Positions 7,106-11,204 of a stretch of 11,204 nucleotides of DNA are shown piece by piece. The DNA is from Euperipatoides rowelli. Taxonomy: Eukaryota > Onychophora > Udeonychophora > Euonychophora > Peripatopsidae. Each line of letters begins with the position of its first letter. Within the stretch, counting starts at the first letter, position 1. The position numbers and the translations under genes were made by a program. Under the pieces are notes generated by a model. It made no database searches and was not told the DNA's origin. It worked only from the letters and a program-made list of their open reading frames with translations. Location: NCBI GenBank assembly GCA_003024985.2, contig PXIH01S0082343.1, one strand, 5' to 3'.

Positions 7106-7339
7106 GGAAAAATAATTTTCCAGAAGGTGGAATAGTAATATGTTGGCTGAATAATGTTGGTCTATCATCATATAAATTCCAGAGAGCACTTATAAGTTAA
7201 AAAGAGACAAAAATTCATTTTAAATACAGTGTATAATGAAAAATTTGTTTACTATGTAAATGAATTATACTTTACGCATTAAAAATTTAAATGGCTGTCC
7301 TTTGGAAATGGTACTGGATAGAGCATTTTAGTTTGCGTA

Positions 7340-7760
7340 TTTGAAATCAGCAACCCAAAAATTACTAAAATCACCTATTTTGAATTCAGAGGGCAGAAAA
7401 GAATAATTGTTGTGCATTGGATATGGGTCTATGCCCCAATGGTAGAAAGCAATGAAGAAGAATTAAACATTTCTACACTCTGCTAGAAGACATGTTACTG
7501 AGAAATTTAAAGATGTGGTGATTATAATAAGTGAGTGGAATGCTAAAGTAAGACAAGAAGCACAGTTGATCCATGGGGATTAGGAGAAACAAATGATAGA
7601 GTTTACTTACTTGTTAATTTTTATAACATCCAAGATTTATGGATTGCAAACTCCTGGTTTGAACAGAAAAGCAAAAGCAGACAGACATACTTGGACTTCA
7701 AGAAATGAAATGATAAAGAATCAAATATATTTAATCTAACTTTCAAAAGATATAAAAATA
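7340..7760 (+). pseudogene. RTE-type LINE endonuclease fossil, 5' part
   Basis: Mixed-frame translation gives the order expected of the apurinic-type endonuclease of RTE/BovB-like LINEs (often annotated as craniofacial development protein 2-like): a beta strand ending in VYAP (about 7421), VESNEEELNI, DVVIIISEWNAKVRQE (7512-7559), IANSWFEQKSKSRQTY (7646-7693), HTWTSRNEM (7686-7712) and NQIYLI (7719-7736). The usual GD[FW]N metal-site motif reads SEWN, so the catalytic aspartate is lost. Several frameshifts and stops are present. The reading continues after the SINE at 7761-8078. No reverse transcriptase follows in the window. Confidence 0.75.
7749..7760. repeat. Target-site duplication, left copy
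   Basis: GATATAAAAATA is repeated exactly at 8079-8090 on the far side of the SINE. Confidence 0.82.
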
Positions 7761-8078
7761 GTGTTGTCACGTCCTAGTGGTGTGATCTGTAGTGATATGG
7801 ATTTTAACTGCAAGGGCGACAACATAAGCTGAGACGTTACAGGTTCATGTCTCAGTCGAGGCAGTTATGGAAAGGTTTTTTTTCCCTGGCTGATTCCACC
7901 TTGCCAGGTCTTTTTTTAACCTGGTACGCTGCCTCACTGCAAAAAGNACCTTGAAAACAAGTATGAATTTGTCGTATATTAAACTAGTATATTAATTTGT
8001 AGTATGTTAAACAAGTGTTTGTAATTGCGTCCCTATTAAAATAAAAATATCCTTTATTTTTTTTTTAAAAAATAAAGT
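7761..8078 (+). mobile_element. Second tRNA-derived SINE family, inside LINE fossil
   Basis: The 318-bp insert has a head resembling a Glu/Asp-type tRNA: box A-like GTCCTAGTGGTG (7772-7783) and box B-like GGTTCATGTCT (7842-7852). The centre has an inverted repeat CCAGGT-CTTTTTTTA-ACCTGG (about 7904-7924). The 3' part has two 28-bp direct repeats beginning AATTTGTCGTAT (7966) and AATTTGTAGTAT (7994), then an A/T tail with AATAAA. Exact 12-bp target duplications flank it. Its body does not match the other SINE group in the window. One N sits at 7947. A Ceph-type or other SINE superfamily domain cannot be assigned by eye. Confidence 0.82.
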
Positions 8079-8150
8079 GATATAAAAATATAATCTATCA
8101 TAGATGTCTAATGTTTATTATAGTCAGTTGTCAAGTGACTCTTATTTGTT
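8079..8150 (+). pseudogene. RTE-type endonuclease fossil, part after the SINE
   Basis: Begins with the second copy of the target duplication (8079-8090). Joined across the insertion, the frames give a KRYKN-II block, and then QLSSDSYLL (about 8122-8148). This corresponds to the end of the RTE endonuclease, where SDH is expected; here the histidine is a serine. The fossil fades at about 8150, where the minus-strand LINE fossil begins. Confidence 0.5.
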
Positions 8151-8652
8151 ATGGAGGCAAAAATCCATGAAATGGAGGGTTGAAACTAGAATTTTCCCCC
8201 ATCTGAAAGGGGGCAGGGTCAATTTGTTTGAAGTCTCCTGATAGAATAATGACTAAGTCTGTATGATATTTAGCTGGCTCTAGAGTAGGAATGTAGAGCT
8301 CATTATTTTTGACAGTGATATTATTAGCATAAATATTGATTAGCAATATTGGCTGTCGTAACAGAGTACATTTAATAATTAAAAGACTTGGGCTATTAAA
8401 TATTACTGTTGGCAAATTTTGAATGGAAGAAACCACTATAAAGTCATGACACCCTGTGTTGACTTAATATTTGTCCCCTCAAATAACAGTGTGCATAGAT
8501 AGTGAGTCATTCCAATTAATTTACATAGCTCTAGCAACTTTTCTATCCTGCCAAAACTTTATAGTGAGTCTAAGGAGTTTTGTCTGGCTGTACATCGTTT
8601 TTCAATAAGAAAAAATATTTACAAATTGGACATTAGTTGATGATACTGCCAT
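8149..8652 (-). pseudogene. Tx1-like LINE ORF2 endonuclease fossil
   Basis: On the minus strand the order is MAVSSTNVQFVNIFSY (from 8652), QTKLLRLTIKFWQDRK, EGTNIKSTQGVMTL (about 8490), then after a frameshift IVVSSIQNLP (from about 8439), LLINIYANN, DLVIILSGDFKQIDP (about 8235) and FQMGENSSF. This is the layout of an exonuclease-endonuclease-phosphatase domain at the start of LINE ORF2, and the LLINIYANN / GDF.Q..DP pattern is closest to L1/Tx1-type elements. The GDFN motif reads GDFK. Only the last 95 codons (8436-8149) are free of stops, and that frame has no AUG start. The reverse transcriptase that should follow below 8149 is absent. Confidence 0.78.
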
Positions 8653-9395
8653 TTTATAAGCCAACATTTAGTCAGGATCTGAAAATTCATGTTGAATGGG
8701 ACCATCATTTGACCTTAAAAAGCTTGAATAATTGCTCTACACTGATTGGTTTAAATGACAGATAACCTCCTTGAGTGTTGTTGGCATAGTTCTGAAATGG
8801 AGGGAAAATGCACTACAAAAGGCATATGCCTTTTTTTTGTTACTCACATTTCTGTTTTATTCTATACCTTTACTTGTTTTACCTTCTTTACTTTTGTCCT
8901 CTGTCCATGATCAAACCCAAGGGCATCATTTTTCATTAGAAGAGAAGTCCCAGTAGAAAGAACCTTGGGGTCTTTCTTTTCAGTCAGTAACTCTGTCAAC
9001 TTATACTATGCCCCCTCTCACCAGGAAGAGTCTAGCTTGAAAGGAAGATTGTCAATTTCTTGTATTAAAAAGCTTTATACAGTCTAATGTAGAGATGACT
9101 GGAATAGAAACAATTTCTGTGCGTGTGCCAATTTTAAAAATGTACTATTCATGTATAAATCTATTTCTGTAGATTTTATCGGACACTTTGTGGCTTCATC
9201 AGATACTATTTCAGTTTCAATGTGTGTGTGTGTGGGGGGGGGGACTCTTGTTTATGTTATTTACAGTAATAGCTGTTTCTAAAAATGTTGTCTTATCAGT
9301 AGAAAAGAGCTCTGCTACAACAATATATTTCAATAGAGCTTCTTGCCGCACTTTTTTATCCTAGAGGCATCTTACATTTGACAAATGTGGTTTAC
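8653..9395 (-). other. Inter-ORF or ORF1 3' part of the LINE fossil, not resolved
   Basis: This stretch lies between the ORF1 zinc knuckle and the ORF2 start. It should hold the ORF1 carboxyl end and the ORF spacer, but I could not follow a protein through it. An open frame on the opposite strand (8771-8956) encodes a leucine-rich run and looks like chance. Confidence 0.4.
9221..9243. repeat. GT microsatellite followed by a run of ten G
   Basis: (TG)7 at 9221-9234 runs directly into G10. Long G runs are rare in this AT-rich window; slippage in the microsatellite is the likely cause. Confidence 0.95.
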
Positions 9396-9775
9396 CAACA
9401 TATGCCTACTAAATTTGGACAATATGTGTATGGACAAGAATAAATTAGATGATCCTGGCCTTCACATCTAAAACAGAATCTAGAGTGGTCATCTATGTAC
9501 AGGTATACCCAGCAATGTTTAATTTTAAGAAAATATGGAATATCATGCATTGTTATTTTTTTTAATCTCAAATAGAATATCTGTCTGGGTAGTATAACAG
9601 TATTTACCTTCTGATAAAAGAAAATGTCCTGGGGAGAGATGTTTTTGTGGCACCAAAGAGAGCCACAATGTCAGGCAAAAACTCCTTTAAAACTGTTGCT
9701 GGGATATTTTCAATAGTTATTTTAATTCTTTTTTTCATTTGTATCCCAAGGGATGAGAAACATGGATTTTTTATT
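9395..9775 (-). pseudogene. Tx1-like LINE ORF1 (gag-like) fossil with zinc knuckle
   Basis: On the minus strand, KRIKITIENIPATVLKEFLP and VALFG (about 9755-9660) precede a frameshift near 9605. Next comes a clean frame with IFYLRLKKI, HDIPYFLKI and WVYLYIDDHSR, ending in CFRCEGQDHLIYSC (9475-9434). That last segment is a perfect C-x2-C-x4-H-x4-C zinc knuckle. The arrangement is that of the RNA-binding ORF1 of Tx1-like LINEs, often annotated as ZCCHC3-like. It lies upstream of, and in the same direction as, the endonuclease fossil at 8652-8149, so both are one element. One frameshift and a stop show it is dead. A gag-like protein of another retroelement class is the main alternative. Confidence 0.78.
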
Positions 9776-9830
9776 TATTTGTGAGGATTTTTTAAAAAAC
9801 ATTGAAGGCTCAATAGTTAAAATTCAATAA

Positions 9831-9847
9831 TTTTTTTTTTTTTTTTT
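9831..9847. repeat. Run of 17 T
   Basis: An uninterrupted T17 follows AATTCAATAA and precedes GTGGCGACCAGC. It could be the A tail of a minus-strand retroposon lying to its right, but I found no pol III boxes or target duplication to support that. Confidence 0.9.
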
Positions 9848-10307
9848 GTGGCGACCAGCTGATAAAAGTTGTATTAGTTTCTGATTCCATAAGCATAAAA
9901 ATATATTATATTATATTTTAATAAAATTTGCATAGGCCTAAGTATTTTTTTTATTTTATTTTATTTGTGGAATTGTCAATATTATCACTAGATAAAACAT
10001 TATTAGCAGGCCTAAGTTAACAATAGTGATTGAATCCATTTGAGTGCTAAATGATCTTGTCTTAAAAAGAATTACAAACAAATTCATCAAGTTTTAATTA
10101 AAAAAAAAGATCTTCAATAGAAATTTTTAAAAACTTGACTTTTTATTTTTTTATAATTTGTTTTCTTTTATTATCTTTTTTAAAAAAATCTCTTGGGATA
10201 ATTAAAGACAAATATATTTTGAGTCTTTGAAAGAAAAAAAAAATGATTTTCAAACAATTTTGATAATTACTGTATAATAATTGTTGAACTAAAGAGAAAA
10301 AAAGGTT

Positions 10308-10380
10308 GATTCTCAATCGACTTTGGAGTGGAAGTGCTAATTGAAATTTGCCGTCTGAGAATCGTCTTTGGAATGGGAAG
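10308..10380. repeat. Paired motif, direct and inverted
   Basis: ATCGACTTTGGAGTGGAAG (10316-10334) recurs as ATCGTCTTTGGAATGGGAAG (10361-10380), 45 bases on. The same segment also has an inverted pair, GATTCTCA (10308-10315) and TGAGAATC (10356-10363). Its GC content is higher than the flanks. I do not recognise it. Confidence 0.8.
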
Positions 10381-10892
10381 AGTACCAGTTAGTTTTTTAA
10401 AAAATTAAAATCTAATATCAAATGTACTAAGTACATCATAACTAAACTATTTAATAGCACAATTATTAATTTGTATGGACATAGAGCTATTGGTAACTAA
10501 GTGCAAAAAAAAAAAAAACAGCATTATATAACAGGAGAAATTACTGATTCTTAATGGATTGGATATCTGTTAGTATATGTATTTGCCTTTTTGTTACATC
10601 TTGGGTACCACTTGAAACAACATAATGTATCACTAGTGCTAAATTATTAGCCATTATGTCAGCAAAAAAATAGCCACTTAGGGGTAAGTGATATAATAAA
10701 ACCCTTTAGGAGACTTTCTGAGCTTGAAAAATGACCAAAACTTTACCACAGGTAAAATTTTGACACAGATGAGCACAGCCAACTTTTTCTTAAATAGACC
10801 AAGAGCTTAGATTCCTTTTTCCTTAAATTTCTTTTTTATATCAAAAGAAAATTAATCATAAACATTAAGGCTCATTTATACTTTTTACGCAG

Positions 10893-11058
10893 GTATGTCT
10901 TTCTGTCTTGGAGAGATTTGTGTTTATGTGTTTATACTTTTCTGCAGAGGTTGTCCGTAATCAATGAAATTGCTCCATACAATAGCCAATCATATTCATC
11001 GCCTAATTTCCAACAGTTATGGTTTTTAGTTTTACGGTATCAAAATGAATTTAAATAA
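10893..11058 (+). other. Weak splice-site pair and short open frame
   Basis: CAG|GTATGT (cut at 10892/10893) and TTTTCTGCAG|AGG (cut at 10947/10948) would bound a 55-base intron. From 10948 a frame of 36 codons stays open to TAA at 11056-11058, with AATAAA overlapping the stop (11054-11059). The peptide (RLSVINEIAPYNSQSY...) has no recognised family. Such matches occur by chance, so this is a candidate only. Confidence 0.15.
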
Positions 11059-11204
11059 ACTTCTAATAGCCTATAATGTTCAAAATATTTTAGCTTTACT
11101 TTATTTAAAAACCTTTTATTTTAAATGGAAAACTTATTAAAATAGTAACATTATTTGAAATCTACATTATAAAAATGTAGTCAAATTAAAATAAACTAAG
11201 TATA

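Larger units (their letters stand above)
6132..7209 (+). pseudogene. Fossil of a transposon-like protein, split by a SINE
   Basis: No frame is open throughout, but mixed-frame translation gives ordered blocks. They are MPFGIPIV (6132), KELLDHIDDCYF (about 6159), SIQYPNLIAAMRPVPHDESL with LVPRPPK (6235-6315), PHLKTQELNYLVRHLSL (6421-6471), KEKIAWTAFKSTCSKFLRNN and CNMPLKIYLK (6496-6645), then after a frameshift SHLDFFPPNIREVNDEYG and FHKEIS (6651-6728). Past the SINE at 6734-7088 come KDISIMEK, RRWNSNMLAE and CWSI (7089-7167). I recognise this order from an unnamed protein family common in invertebrate genome annotations; this is memory, not a search. Between VRHLSL and KEKIAW a long central part seems to be missing. 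A TGC-TAC 'DDCYF' block suggests a lost zinc-binding region at the amino end. It is clearly dead. A cellular gene or a DNA-transposon product are the alternatives for the parent. Confidence 0.75.
9848..11204. other. AT-rich DNA, no gene recognised
   Basis: About 1.35 kb with stops in all frames and many A and T runs. AGGCCTAAGT occurs twice (9934-9943 and 10008-10017). The paired motif at 10308-10380 and the exon-like stretch at 10893-11058 are listed separately. Nothing else can be supported. Confidence 0.55.

Noticed and set aside
8771-8956. 61-codon frame with a leucine-rich, membrane-like run
   Set aside because: Opposite strand of the LINE fossil's inter-ORF region; hydrophobic runs are common in T-rich DNA.
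9934-10017. Target duplication AGGCCTAAGT around a 64-bp insert
   Set aside because: The segment between has no element features and ten-base matches are weak evidence alone.

Overview
The window looks like gene-poor, AT-rich animal DNA, most likely from a mollusc and quite possibly a cephalopod. The evidence is the very high AT content, many short tRNA-derived retroposons, and decayed copies of RTE-like and Tx1-like LINEs. A decayed member of a transposon-like protein family that I associate from memory with invertebrate genomes also points this way. One base (7947) is an N, as in a draft assembly. I found no intact protein-coding gene and no bacterial signals. Nearly everything that can be identified is repeat or mobile-element fossil.

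Layout. 1-1303 is a hierarchical tandem-repeat field: three 107-bp units, four related units of about 145-165 bp, then four 30-bp units, broken by an unrelated AT-rich insert near 712-872. 1304-3326 is AT-rich DNA with simple repeats, a purine-rich tract and a 25-bp duplication. 3345-4735 holds three members of one SINE group: a head-less copy with an exact 18-bp target duplication (3345-3561), a long plus-strand copy (about 3774-4182) and a minus-strand copy (4392-4735). Next come a 19-bp hairpin (4778-4822) and a 43-bp satellite of 13 units (4832-5349). 5762-6122 has the look of a solo LTR.

From about 6132 to 7209 lies a frameshifted, internally deleted copy of a transposon-like protein. 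A SINE (6734-7088) is inserted in it, and the protein homology resumes exactly at the second target duplication. 7340-8150 is an RTE-type LINE endonuclease fossil on the plus strand, itself split by a different tRNA-derived SINE (7761-8078). 8149-9775 is the 5' half of a Tx1-like LINE on the minus strand (ORF1 zinc knuckle, then endonuclease) with no reverse transcriptase. 9848-11204 is AT-rich DNA with a few small repeats and one weak exon-like stretch.

Nothing here works together as a pathway. The region records successive insertions. The SINEs are younger than the elements they interrupt, and the exact 18-bp duplication at 3327/3562 suggests that insertion is among the more recent.
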